Origin: Medicago truncatula
Taxonomy: Eukaryota > Streptophyta > Magnoliopsida > Fabales > Fabaceae
NCBI RefSeq assembly: GCF_003473485.1
Contig: NC_053044.1
Location: forward strand, 25,045,591 to 25,109,590
DNA: 64,000 nucleotides
Direction: 5' to 3'
The notes under the pieces are model-generated. The model saw only the letters and a list, made by a program, of their open reading frames with translations, made no database searches and was not told the origin of the DNA. This document shows positions 23,742 to 34,878 of this stretch, one piece after another (position 1 is the first letter of the stretch; each line of letters starts with the position of its first letter). A program made the translations under genes and the position numbers.

Positions 23742-25184
23742 TCACTCCACAGTGAATCTGCCAAGTCTGACAAACTCCTTAAAGCTTAGATGTCCATCAC
23801 TATCAGAATCAGCCTCACGAACAAAGTCGCTCACTTCTTCATTGGTCGCCTTAATGCCTTGATTTGTCAAGTAATAATGCAACTCAGATGCAGTGACAAA
23901 ACCATTATGATCCGTGTTAGGCTTAGAGAAAGCTATGAGAAGCTCTTCTTTGGTGAAGTCAATGGTACCATTTCCGTCAGTGGCAGACTTATTCCTCGCT
24001 ACCATCAAGCCGAAATCAGTTGGGTTTAGGCCAGTAGACCGTATTAGAGTGTCAAGTTCTTCATTATCAATAGAAACATCTCCATCCTTATCGATGAGGC
24101 TGAAATACGCCTTTATCTTTGAGATTTGCTTGTCATTGAGTTGATCGGCCATTGAAGGAAGATTGGGTTCTGCAAAAGTACAAAGAGAAGATGATAATGA
24201 TTTGTGTGTGTAATGTGAAAAATCCATTTCCTAAAATAACTACACAAATATCTAAATGGTGCAATACAAATGTGTGTAAAGTGAAAAATCCATTTGCTCC
24301 TTAACACCTCATGACATGTAACAGTTAGAGCTCGACATTCATGGTTTGTTACTCTGTAACCAAGTATATAAAAAGCCCCTTTAGCACAGAACAAAAGTAC
24401 ACACAATATAAACTAAAAACTCTCATTTTTTGCACTTATACTTACTTGAATGTCTAAATATTTACATGTACCCCCTAACTTACATTTCGACGGTCGTTAT
24501 TGTCAGACGCCATCATTATGGTCAAAAAAGATCATGCATAATTTCCTTTTTTGAGTTATATGTTTCACTTTAGCTATATTAAATTTGTTGTCCTACTCCT
24601 TTCTCTTCTCTGACATCTCCCACCGGCCACCAACCCTTCTACCCCTCCATGACAATCCGAAGACCTTGAGACTTCTTGTTTCTATCACTTAAAGTGCTGC
24701 TAGAATTAAAAAGATCCTTATGTGGGTCGTTGATTGATTTATGAAATTTCTTTCTAATCAATGAGGCAAAATAGTTTTAGCTAATCTCCAATCACCAGAA
24801 TTATGATTGTTAGTAGGCACAATATGTCCCATGCCCAAAATTTACATATAAGTTTCTACGATACATTCACAAATTAAATCATTTAGGTATATTTGTTTTT
24901 TAGGAAACAAAAAAGAAGCATAATAGTGTGATAATTATATGCACGTGAAAAACAATTTTTTTTTTTTTTTTTTTATAAAATGCACGTGAAAAACTTGTTT
25001 AACTTGTTCAAAGATTAATATTAAATTCTTTACATATATGAATTGGACATATAAAAAAACTTATAGGCTAGAATGACTCACCGACAGTAAGCGTCGGTGG
25101 AACATGAATATCAGCTAAAACTTGTGAAGAGAGAAAAACAAAAAGATTAATACTAAGAAACAAATATGATTTTGAGTAAGCCAT
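23742..25184 (-). CDS. CaML: CaML copy 4: secreted four-EF-hand-derived calmodulin-like protein
   Basis: Exon 1 25082-25184 and exon 2 23742-24169, intron 912 bp; 176 aa. The signal peptide [20 protein letters not shown] ends SQVLA before DIHVPP. EPNLPS leads into [22 protein letters not shown]1 is DKDGDVSIDNEE (Gly6 replaced by Val). EF2 is damaged: the usual FDTDGNGTIDF has become SATDGNGTIDF and is followed by TKEE, so the first ligand Asp is Ala. EF3 is NTDHNGFVTASE and EF4 DSDSDGHLSFKE. The protein ends GRFTVE. It is close to copy 6, with substitutions clustered after EF3, which marks a recent duplication. By family analogy it is secreted to the symbiosome space; Ca2+ binding through EF1 and EF2 may be weak. 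Confidence 0.88.
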
Positions 25185-25224
25185 GTCACGTCTTGGTGAT
25201 GATATTGCAATGGTTGATAATAAA

Positions 25225-25375
25225 TAATAATGTAGTAATTCGTTTGTGTGTGTATATATGGAAAGAAGTTGCTCTGTTTATAGGGCCAAGAGTCATGTTG
25301 AAGTTTAAATTTAAATTAATGCAAAACTTGTGGCTAAAAAACCTTATGAAAGGATATGAATATTAATTTAGAAAT
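25225..25375 (-). promoter_or_regulatory. CaML copy 4 promoter, truncated upstream by a LINE
   Basis: TATAAA on the minus strand at 25277-25282 after CTCTTGGCCC; short GT/AT leader at 25243-25259. The conserved upstream block stops at 25380, where a LINE poly-T tract begins, so the distal promoter module present in copies 3, 5 and 6 is missing. Confidence 0.65.
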
Positions 25376-26849
25376 AACAGTTTTTTTTTTTTTTATCAAA
25401 ACACTAAAATATAAAAGACAGGAGATGTCTGAACTAATACAACAGAATGACAAAGGAGAACCTATGAAACGAAAACTAGAAAGCTTATGACCATTATTGA
25501 CCATACCAACTGCTACAAGACTACTATCCCAAAGTTTGTTTAAAATGATTGATATTTCTAGTTATTTTATTGCAACAACAAAAAACACATTATTCTAAGG
25601 CTGCCAAGTCAATTTTGGAGGTGCCCTTTTGAGCACGGGTCCTTATTTCAGCTGAGTTAAATCAAGCAGACTTCACTTTTCTCACAGGCTTCTTCTAATT
25701 TTTCTCTGCCTTAATGCTCTCATATAGGCTTGGATAGTGCTGCTCAAAGTATGATACAATGGGTTCAACATGGTCCTCTTCCACTGTGACGGCATAGCCG
25801 TAGGAGTGAGCACCATAGTGTTAGCCCACTTTTGAAAAACCTTTGGATCCACATTCTTGTTAGAAGACATCAATGCATCTGAGATGTGATCATAATCCTC
25901 TTCTACCTCATCCCCCAAAATTTGGAAAGAATCTGCACACTCTTTAGGGTTGTAGTGTAACGCCCTATTTTATTATTTATTTATTTTATTAAGTTTAGAG
26001 TCTTTTTTTATAATTTAATCAATTTATTTTGATAAGTGATATTTTTGTTGTGTATGATATTTATTAGTAGCCCCTATTTTATTATTTAGTGGAGAAATAT
26101 AATTTAAATAGATTAATGAGGCATAAGGACATAATTGGAATAAGGGAGAATGTGTTAGGAGAGATTAAGTGAGAAACAAACACAGTTAGTGATTATAAAT
26201 ATATGAGACCATTAGAGAATTAGGGTTACAACAGAATAGAGAGTCAGAATACAGAATACGTAGAAACTGCTTTTGGGAGAAAAAGGGAGAAAGTGAGAAG
26301 TTAGATAAGAGAAGAGGAGAAAACTTGTAAAGTCCAAATTCAATCTAAGGTAAGGGTGGGACTAACCTTCTTTAATCATAAGTATATAGTTCTGAAAAAG
26401 GGTTTAAGCTTGTAGTTGTTAATAGTTTTGATGTTATAGAAATTAGGTTTTGATTTGGAATTGATTGTTAAAAAAGTAGATAATTCAATAAATTAGTGTA
26501 CAAATTCATGTTTTGGTCCAAGTTTTATATGGTTTTGAGTGCCTTTTCATGTTTAGAAATGTTTAGACGAGTTTCGGGATCAAATTTGGGCATAGGGAAG
26601 TTAAAAATGGGATTTTTTGGTGAAAAATGTCAAGTTCCCGAGAGATATCAGATTGAGCTCGCCATGGCGGATGACCTATTCGCCTGGCGAAATGTTCAGT
26701 GACAGACTGCCTTGTTTCACGTTCTTGCGTCTGTTTCACACGTTTCTGTTTTGAGTTGGTCTTCGGTGTAAACATGAAAGTTGTTGATAATTGTGTTATC
26801 TTTCCAGTATTCTTGATTTGATGTGAATATCTTTGTTGGATGATTTAAT

Positions 26850-27390
26850 ATTTATTATATGTATATGTTGATGAATTTGATGTTATATGATGTTGTTCAT
26901 GATTGATGAATTATTATATGAATGTATAAGTTGATGAATATGATGTCATTCAAGATTGATGAACTATTATATGAATGTATATGTTGATGAATATGATTTT
27001 ATATGATGTTGTTCATGATTGGTGAATTATTATATGAATGTATATGTTGATGAATATGATGTTATATGATGTTGTTCATGATTGCTAAATTATGAAGTCA
27101 TAATGCGAAGTCGTTGTTGTTGTTGTTGTTGTTGCATTGGTAGTGTCAATGCATAATCATTTTAAACGAAGAGGGCTTGATGCTCTGTTAATTTTAAGCG
27201 AAGAGGGCTTGATGCTCTGTTATTTAATCGAAGGGAACTTGATGCTCTGTTGTAGGGAGCTTGATGCTCTGATGGTACGACATGCATATTAGCATCTCTT
27301 GAGTTGTTATTGTTGCATTGTTGAGTTGTTGTTGTTGCATTGCGGAGTTGTTGTTGTTGTTGTCACATTGTTGTTGTTGTTATTATTGCA
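26850..27390 (+). repeat. tandem repeats within the solo LTR
   Basis: Three kinds in sequence: about four copies of a roughly 60-bp unit containing GAATTATTATATGAATGTATA (26860-27090); four copies of CGAAGAGGGCTTGATGCTCTG or variants (27165-27275); and TTG/GTT trinucleotide runs (27110-27135, 27300-27390). The last resembles the CAACAA-rich stretches of the inverted sister LTR. Confidence 0.8.
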
Positions 27391-27802
27391 TTGTTAAAAT
27401 GAAGATAATTGATGAATTGTTGATTGGAATTATGTGAAGCATTGTTGATGATGATTTGCTGTTGTTTTGTGTTGATAAATTCTTTTACATTATTGTTTAT
27501 TAGTGTTGTTAATGATGAATTGAGGTTGTTATGTGTTGTTAAATTCTTTTATAGAATTATATGCTTATTATTATTGAATTTGAAATTTCACTCATTCTGT
27601 TTGAATGTTGCCTCTACGTGGGTAATGTGCAGATAACCAGGAGTAATCGCTGATGTGAGTTGATTCTCGTGTCGTCCTAGGAGTCGCTCTGATACGTACG
27701 GGATGGGGATTAGCTTTATTTATTTTCCATTATTATGTATTCTTTTTATGAATTTATTGTTGAACATTTTTTAGATGAAATTAATTATATTGATGATGTT
27801 GA

Positions 27803-28177
27803 TGTTAGTTTGTTTTTAATTCAAGTTTAGTTTTAGTGATAATCACAATCAGTGGTTAATCACAGTTTGTTTTAGTTTGTTATGAAGTTTGTTACAAGTT
27901 TGTTAGAGGTTAGCAGATAAGATCTAGAGTTTGTTACATTGCTTGTGCTTCAAGCAACTTAGCTAGATATTGTATATAAGCTACCTCCTTTGTACATTTT
28001 TGTATATAGAATCAATAAAGATCATTTACAATTTCATCATAACTTTCTTCTCTCTCAATTCTCTCTCTAATTCACATAAAACCTTAGAATCAGAAACTGC
28101 TTCTGAACTGCTTCTGAACAGTGCTTCTGAACAGAGCTTCTGAACAAGCTTCCGCTTCTGGTTTTTCTGCGCTATCA
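27803..28177 (+). repeat. 5' LTR of the copia element
   Basis: 375 bp, TG...CA. TATA-like GTATATAAGC at about 27973-27982 and AATAAAG near 28013 mark a likely promoter and polyadenylation region. The 3' part holds four TGCTTCTGAACAG-like repeats (about 28098-28147). Confidence 0.9.
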
Positions 28178-28268
28178 AATTGGCATCAAGAGCCTTTGGT
28201 TTCGTTCTAAGGGGTAATCAAGATCTTCAATCACGCAATTTATAGAAAGAAACGCTGAAGGAAACACC

Positions 28269-28970
28269 ATGAATGGTAGCAGCAGTTTCAACACACATCT
28301 TCCAATTCTTGAAGCACGTAATTGGGAAAGATGGAGTGCAGCGATGAAGAATCTGTTTGGAGCACAAGATTTGCTTGAAATTGTGCAGAATGGTGTAGAT
28401 GAATTAGCTGCGAATGCCACTGAAGTGCAAAGGAACGCACACAAGGAATTGAAGAAGAAAGATTGCAAGGCTCTGTTCTTGATTCAACAAAGTCTTGATG
28501 AAGGAAACTTTGAAAGAATCTCAAAATCACTGAGTTCAAAGGAAGCATGGGACATTCTTTCAAAGTATCATGAAGGTGATGATAAAGTGAAGTTGATTAA
28601 GCTTCAATCTCTGAGAAGGAAATTTGAGCTGATGCAAATGGAAGATGATCAGAAGATTTCTAAGTACATCTCTAAACTCATCAATCTTGTGAATCAGATG
28701 AAGGCTTGTAGTGAAGCTATCACTGATCAACAGATAGTTGAAAAGATTATGAGGATCCTATCTTCAAGGTTTGATTTCATTGTGGTGGCAATTCAGGAAT
28801 CAAAAGATGTTAAGACATTGAAGATTGAGGAGCTACAGAGTTCATTAGAAGCTCATGAATTGATGGTTTCAGAAAGAAGCAATGAAAGATCAATTCAACA
28901 AGCCCTGCAAGTTCAAACTATCAAGAAGGATGATTATGATAAGAAGAACTTCAAGAAAGGGAAACTCTAA
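28269..28970 (+). pseudogene. copia gag, interrupted
   Basis: The frame begins MNGSSSFNTHLPILEARNWE and includes FIQQSLDEGNFERISKSLSS-like helical gag (UBN2/Retrotran_gag type), which assembles the particle. It ends prematurely at KKGKL, while the basic region and zinc knuckle continue in another frame. Copia elements normally have one continuous gag-pol frame, so this is a frameshift. Confidence 0.85.
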
Positions 28971-29823
28971 GGGAGGAAACTGGTCTAAAGGCAAGAACAA
29001 TGGATCTGATAAAGGTGAATCTTCAAAGGAAGGAAATTCTAATCAAAAGAAGAAAGTTGATAAGAAGAAGATTCAGTGTTTCAAATGTGAGAAATTTGGA
29101 CACTATGCCTCTGAATGTTGGTCTGGTAAAGGAAAGCAATCAAAAAATGATGAAGAGGAAGCCAAAATTGCACAAGATGATTTAGATTCTGAATCATTAT
29201 TCATGATGGTTACAACAACTAGTAATGAGAGCTGCAATTCAGAAAGTTGGTTCTTAGATACTGGTTGTTCTAATCACATGACAGGAAACAAGACATGGTT
29301 AAGAGAAGTGGATCCTGGAAGAAATACAAAGGTGAAACTTGCAGATCATAGAGTCTTAATTGCAGAAGGAATGGGGAATATTGCTATTGAAGGAAAGAAT
29401 GGGAAAGTGGCAATAATTGAAGAAGTTCTCTATGTTCCTGGAATGCAGTGCAATTTGCTGAGTGTAGGTCAGTTCATTCAGAAAGGATACTCAGTTACTA
29501 TGAAGGACAACACCTTTAAGTTGTTTGATAATCATCAAAGGTTAGTTTTGAAAACTCCTCTTGCAAAGAATAGAACTTTTCAGACCAATATGAAAGCTGT
29601 AGAATTGAACTGTTTATCTGCTATGGTAAAAGATGAAGATAGCTGGTTATGGCACTATAGATTTGGTCATCTCAATTTTAGAGGTCTTAATCAATTGGTT
29701 GATAAAGAAATGATTCTGGGAGTGCCTAAAACCAGGAATTTGAAAACCCACTTCACATCTACACCATACTCAGAATCTGTATGGATTGAAACAGGCACCA
29801 AGAGCTTGGAACAAGAGAATTGA
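28950..29823 (+). pseudogene. copia gag C-terminus, protease and GAG-pre-integrase
   Basis: Contains the knuckle CFKCEKFGHYASEC (about 29079-29120), an aspartic protease with WFLDTGCSNHMTG (about 29248-29286) and the pre-integrase motif WHYRFGHLNFRGL (about 29647-29688). It then runs out of frame at the internal deletion near 29775; the integrase catalytic core is gone. Not functional as a polyprotein. Confidence 0.85.
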
Positions 29824-30880
29824 CAGATTTCTTGTACAGCAAGAATTTGTCAAATGCAAGTCTGAGTATGGTGTATATGTGAAGAAAGGAAGTGAAGGTA
29901 ATCAACTACTCATCTGCCTTTATGTTGATGATCTGATAGTGACTGGTAGTGATATGAATGAGATAGAAGCATTCAAATCACAAATGATGAGTGAGTTTGA
30001 AATGTCAGATTTAGGAAAATTGACATACTTTCTAGGCATGGAATTTACTGAAGTTGCAGAGGGATTGATAATGCACCAAAAGAAGTATGCATCTGATATA
30101 TTGAAGAGGTTCAATATGATGAGCTGCAATCCATCATCATCACCAGCTGAGACAAATGTAAAACTGGTAATGAATGAAGATGAAGAACCTGTGAATCCTA
30201 CATTGTTCAAGCAAATTGTTGGTTCACTGAGGTATCTATGCAATAGTAGGCCTGATATTGCATATGCAGTTGGCATAATCAGTAGATTCATGAGTGAACC
30301 AAGAGTCTCTCACCTGCTAGCAGCCAAAAGAGTGATGAGATACATCAAAGGAACACTGCAGTATGGTATTCTATTTCCTAAATGTTTGAATGATAGTTCT
30401 ATGGAACTGATGGCATATTCTGATGCTGATTGGTGTGGAGACAGACAAGATAGAAAGAGTACTTCAGGGTACCTATTCAAGTTTATGAATGCTCCAATTT
30501 CATGGTGTGCTAAGAAGCAACCAGTTGTAGCATTGTCAACCTGTGAATCTGAATATATTGCAGGGTGTATGGCAGCATGTTAGGCAATATGGCTTGAAAA
30601 TATACTCAAAGAGATGGAGATAGAGGTTAGCAGACCTATAGAATTGCTCATAGACAACAAATCTGCTATAAGCTTAGCAAGAAATCCAGTTCTGCATGGA
30701 AGAAGCAAGCATATAGAAGCAAAGTTTCATTTTCTAAGGGAGCAAGTGAACAAGGGAGCACTGCAGATTGTTCATTGCTCTACTGAGCTGCAGCTTGCAG
30801 ACATATTCACTAAGGCATTGAAGGTTGACAGATTCAACAAGCTCAGAAGCTTTATTGGAATGAAGGAAGTGGAAACTTGA
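29776..30880 (+). pseudogene. copia reverse transcriptase (3' half) and RNase H
   Basis: Begins abruptly inside RT at GLKQAPRAWNKRID, retains the catalytic-site motif YVDDL (about 29920) and the copia-typical motifs LTYFLGME and SRPDIAYAVG, and reaches RNase H (YSDADWCGD, STSGYLF). A TAG at 30581-30583 interrupts RNase H, which continues as AIWLENIL to 30880, ending MKEVET just before the polypurine tract. The N-terminal fingers of RT are missing. Confidence 0.88.
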
Positions 30881-30892
30881 ATTAAGGGAGGA

Positions 30893-31267
30893 TGTTAGTT
30901 TGTTTTTAATTCAAGTTTAGTTTTAGTGATAATCACAATCAGTGGTTAATCACAGTTTGTTTTAGTTTGTTATGAAGTTTGTTACAAGTTTGTTAGAGGT
31001 TAGCAGATAAGATCTAGAGTTTGTTACATTGCTTGTGCTTCAAGCAACTTAGCTAGATATTGTATATAAGCTACCTCCTTTGTACATTTTTGTATATAGA
31101 ATCAATAAAGATCATTTACAATTTCATCATAACTTTCTTCTCTCTCAATTCTCTCTCTAATTCACATAAAACCTTAGAATCAGAAACTGCTTCTGAACTG
31201 CTTCTGAACAGTGCTTCTGAACAGAGCTTCTGAACAAGCTTCCGCTTCTGGTTTTTCTGCGCTATCA
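30893..31267 (+). repeat. 3' LTR of the copia element
   Basis: Same 375 bp as the 5' LTR, with no difference found on reading both through. Since the two LTRs are identical at insertion, this indicates a very recent event (or gene conversion). Confidence 0.9.
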
Positions 31268-31659
31268 GTTGAGGCCTTTAGTGCCAATTTTGTTGAAAGA
31301 ATAAGTATTTTCCGTTGCGACGTTGTTGAAAATTATTGGAAGCAGATGATTTTAATAAAGAGTGGATTTTAACTCTATTTGTGTTAAATATTATTTTGAA
31401 GAAAGAAATGTGATATTCTGTTTGTGATGAACTCTGATCTATTTTATATTATTTATATGTTGGGAAAATGGGGTGTTACATGTAGCAGAGAGGGGTTTGG
31501 AAGCATGAATCAGGGTTTGGCTTGAACGGAGTTTGTCACTTGTCAAACTAGCAAACATGGTGGTTTGCAGGTTGTGTCATAGGAGTGATATAAGGGTCCC
31601 TAGATTTGTCTCATGAAACATAAGTGATCTTGGGGAATGACCGCCTCCCAGGTATGCCA

Positions 31660-32706
31660 CCCTAACCAAGTGAAGTTGAAGCTGAATTGGGGAATGACAT
31701 CATCCCAATGTCAGAAGACTTCGTAAGATCTGAGGTATCATGAGACACAAGTTTGATGGGGATTATTTCCTTAGAAACAATGTCCTTTAACCTAGTGTTA
31801 TGAATCAAAGAAACTTCTTCACCATAATGAGCATTGAGTGGCTCAATATCAGCTAAAAGCTTGTTAAAAGAGCCATCAATATCTTTCATATCAACCAAAG
31901 CCTCTCCTTGCACCCTGTCAGGTTCAGAATTCAAAATGGTGAAATAATTGTGCAGGACAAGATCTTGGTCTTCCAAGCAATCCTGTCCTCTAAACTAAAG
32001 TTCGCATGGTCATATCGATTGTTGTCCATAACATTAAAAGAAACATCACTAGCTAGGAAAAGAGGTATGGTTTGAACTATCAGCTGCAACAATGATGGAA
32101 AAAGGTGCATGCGGAACAGTTTCAGCTGGATCTTCACAGGTATTTATTTGTAATGTAGTCTCTAAATTTGCTATCTAAGATCTATTTGGTGCATCTGAGC
32201 ATGAAACCTACAGATTATCCCCCAATACTTTCTTATTTAAGCTTACCAAAGGTTGAGTCTGAGAGTTCCTGGGAAGCAAAATATTACCTGACCAGGTATT
32301 AGGTTATGTTTTGTTAGTAGCCTGCGAGTGAGTGTGTTTATTTAGCAGATGAGCTTCAGGAACGTTATTAACAATCTACTTATGATGAACCTGCTTGGCG
32401 GCGTGAGGCTTCTTCCATCCCAAGTCTAAGCCTTCAGGCACATGAGCTGCTCCAATCTTCTTACATTGTTGAATAGTGTGGCCAATGAACTTGCAATGTG
32501 AGCAAAAAGGAGGTTTCCTTTCATACTGCACAGACACATAAAACGCATAACCCTCCCTTTCCACTATAACCGAGTCAAAAAGTTGTCTTGACATGTCAAC
32601 ATCCACAAGCACCCTAGTGTAGAGACCAAATAACCTAGCTCTATTGGCATCATTAATGATCAGAGGGGTGCCAATACCAGAAGCAATCTCAAATAAAGTC
32701 TTCTCC
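31660..32706 (-). pseudogene. LINE ORF1 fragment with CCHC zinc knuckle
   Basis: The minus-strand frame near 32376-32700 reads EIASGIGTPLIIND, then RVLVDVDMSRQLFDSVIVER and the knuckle CSHCKFIGHTIQQC, the signature of plant LINE ORF1 proteins (DUF4283/zf-CCHC_4 type, nucleic-acid binding). Downstream frames (31931-32137, 31662-31976) continue in other phases, including MEDQDLVLHNYF, so the ORF is broken by frameshifts. It is not expected to make a working protein. Confidence 0.7.
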
Positions 32707-33016
32707 CTCCAATATATATATATTTGTTATTCAAAAGAGGGAAGAAAGTTATCTTTTCAAAGACTAAATATATATTTGATTTCGATGTAAACAAAGGGAT
32801 GAAAAATAAAAGTTATATTTGATTTTCTAAACTATATAACTTTTAAGTAAACAAAAAAATAAAATGGAAAGTGAAGTACAAATGGATGGTTAGACAAAAG
32901 TCACTCAGACTACTTAAACAAAGGGACAAAGCAAACAAGTATAGAACTAATGATTAGTAGTAGCAATAATTAAAGCAAACAAGCCAACCAACAAAAAACT
33001 AATGACCCCAAATAAA

Positions 33017-34244
33017 GGTGACATTTAACATGGGAAAGGGTAAAACTTTTCGACCATAGGACAGTTGATTTTAACCATGTGATTAAATAATGAGCACAAT
33101 CTTATCATGCTCTCTCAATAGTTAAATTTTTCCTCACTATCTTCTCCAACCATTCTCTCTCCTCAATGTCTCTCTCACAAACCCTTTAGCCATTAAATAG
33201 CCAAAAATCCTAATCCAGATGACAATGGAAGATGCATTCTGCTTTCAAAAAACAAATCTAAAACTAAAACAGAACTGAACGAAAATTAAACATTCAATCC
33301 TAGATTAATTTTCTTTTGAAAACCATTAAATTTTAGATTAAGTCATATAAATAATAACTTGGTTTTGATTCTTTTTACTTTCTTTTCTATTAATTCATTC
33401 ATCCACTAAAACACAGAGACATTGTCTCAGATTAGCAAGAATCTTGAATGGATTGTGTGTACGTTGGCAGGGACAGTAGCATTTATCACATGAAATTGTC
33501 TTTACGATTTGTTTGAATTTACGAGTGAAGAAGTTTTAAAATTGGTTTTGATACCCTTTGATTCCTTCAGTGAGATTAATAGAGATTTTCTTGAAGTTTT
33601 TCTCTTTAATTCCAACCAGAAGTTGTGACCGGAAACTCATCCACGGTGGCGTGCAGTGGCTCGCCGGTGTAGGAAGAAAGGCATACATCAAATTGGGACG
33701 GGGTTTAAGTTTTAACTCAAATTGAAGGTTGAAAAACATACTTCTAGAAGAAAAAACATACTTCGTCCTAAACATGTTTAAGTTTTAATTCTTCTGGAAA
33801 AAAAACGATATTGGGATGGCAGGTTTGATGTTGGTGGTGGTCAGTGGCGGAGCCAGGAATATTGTAAAGCCCAGACAAAAAAAAAAATTGCAACACATTT
33901 ATAGGGCGTACATAAGAAATTGCAAGCAAATAATAAAAAATGTAAAGAAATTGCCCAATTTATAGGGTTTTATATAAGAAATTCATAGGGATTTACACAA
34001 GAAATTGCAAAAAATTTGGCCCGGAGCCCGGCCGAGTGCCCGGGGTCGCCGGGCCTTAGAACCGCCCCTGGTGGTGGTGGGTTAGTGAGGCATGAAGAAG
34101 AAAGAATAGCGTTGGAAGATGGTGTAGAAGAATAATATGGTGCTGAGAGACTATGATAAATGTGTGTACTTTATTTGATCAAATGGTTAATATTAATTTT
34201 TCTATGGTGGGAAAGTTTTACCCTTTTCCATGTTAAATGCCACC
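33017..34244. mobile_element. non-autonomous Mutator-like (MULE) element
   Basis: Inverted ends GGTGACATTTAACATGGGAA and CCATGTTAAATGCCACC, with similarity extending into GGGTAAAACTTT / AAAGTTTTACCC. A perfect 9-bp duplication CCAAATAAA lies at 33008-33016 and 34245-34253. Sister units show the single-copy site ACCCCAAATAAAACATCT (near 38055). It is 1228 bp with no transposase. The interior (33180-33800) contains non-repeat-like sequence that could be a captured host fragment, but I recognise no gene in it. Confidence 0.85.
33842..34070. mobile_element. small hAT-like MITE nested in the MULE
   Basis: Ends CAGTGGCGGAGCCAGG and CCGCCCCTG (reverse CAGGGGCGG), flanked by GTGGTGGT on both sides (33834-33841, 34071-34078), an 8-bp hAT-type duplication. 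The flank is low-complexity GGT, so the duplication is less certain. GC-rich right half (CCCGGGGTCGCCGGGC). Confidence 0.6.
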
Positions 34245-34253
34245 CCAAATAAA

Positions 34254-34878
34254 ACATCTAATAATAGAAATAGAACAATAATTCTCATCAAAACTCGTTT
34301 AACATGTCCATTTTATATGTTCATGTGCTTTTTCAAATTTTTTGCTGGTCCCTTCACTTTATCGTCACATCCAGTGGTGTATCCATGACCCTAGTTCAAA
34401 GGGTGCATACTTTTTCGTCCAACAAATTTAATACCCATTTTGGAGTATCCATTTATGAATTATACCCAAGTGCCTATGAAAGTCCAGATACTCCAAAATG
34501 GAGATGTACCTGGATTGGATGTGGATGTATATGATTCAATCAATCAACATTAAATAAAATTTGTTTAGAGTTCTTTTATTGATGCATTTGTTGATATCCT
34601 AACATATGAATGAAAATAGAATATGATTTATAGATCACTTCACAATTTTTATTTTGATCATATGTATTATTTTCTGTAAATCGTGACTTTTATGATTATA
34701 TAGTATTGAAGAGTAATTAATGCTTTTTTTTCAAATATTTTACATGCATATAAATTTTACTATAAATATTTTGTTATCGTATCTTAGCCATATCATATCC
34801 TAAATTTTAAAATTTTCGTGTATCCGCGTACCCGTATCGTATCGTACCCGTACTCGTACTATGTTTATTTGCACACCT
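34254..34878. repeat. duplicated intergenic module, 3' flank of CaML copy 5
   Basis: Resumes unit homology after the MULE (compare 12440-12620 and 38058-38250), then jumps to sequence matching 23220-23720 and 38870-39350. Roughly 600 bp present between these blocks in units 4 and 6 is missing here. No gene seen. Confidence 0.65.

Larger units (their letters stand above)
27803..31267 (+). mobile_element. young Ty1/copia element, internally deleted, 3465 bp
   Basis: Two 375-bp LTRs (27803-28177, 30893-31267) look identical by eye and are bounded by TGTTAG...TATCA. The target duplication GTTGA is perfect (27798-27802, 31268-31272). A primer site TTGGCATCAAGAGCC (28180 on) resembles the initiator-Met tRNA type; the polypurine tract AAGGGAGGA (30884-30892) abuts the 3' LTR. 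Domain order gag, CCHC, protease, RT, RNase H is copia, but the integrase core and the first part of RT are missing at about 29770-29790. There is also a frameshift near 28965 and a stop at 30581. Not autonomous, yet recent. Confidence 0.93.
25956..31480 (+). mobile_element. solo LTR, sister of 17144-19447, hosting a copia element
   Basis: Starts TGTAACGCCC and ends GGGAAAATGGGGTGTTACA, with a perfect 5-bp duplication TGTAG (25951-25955 and 31481-31485). Minus the copia insertion it is about 2.05 kb. Its right end, reverse complemented, matches the left end of 17144-19447, so the two copies are inverted relative to each other. A TATA-like GATTATAAATATATGAGACC near 26190-26212 suggests plus-strand transcription. 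Confidence 0.82.
25381..32711 (-). mobile_element. LINE remnant interrupted by nested LTR elements
   Basis: Minus-strand element: its poly(A) tail appears as 14 T at 25381-25394 and ORF1-like coding lies at 31660-32706. After removing the nested 25956-31480 insertion and one target copy, about 1.8 kb remains, so ORF2 (endonuclease/RT) is absent. No target duplication is visible, because unit homology stops at 25380 (equivalent to about 36405) and resumes at about 32712 (equivalent to about 37765). About 1.36 kb of unit DNA was lost at or after insertion. Confidence 0.65.

Noticed and set aside
25682-25918. Minus-strand 78-aa protein as a gene
   Set aside because: It lies in the 3' part of the LINE remnant, has no recognised domain and is most simply LINE-derived.
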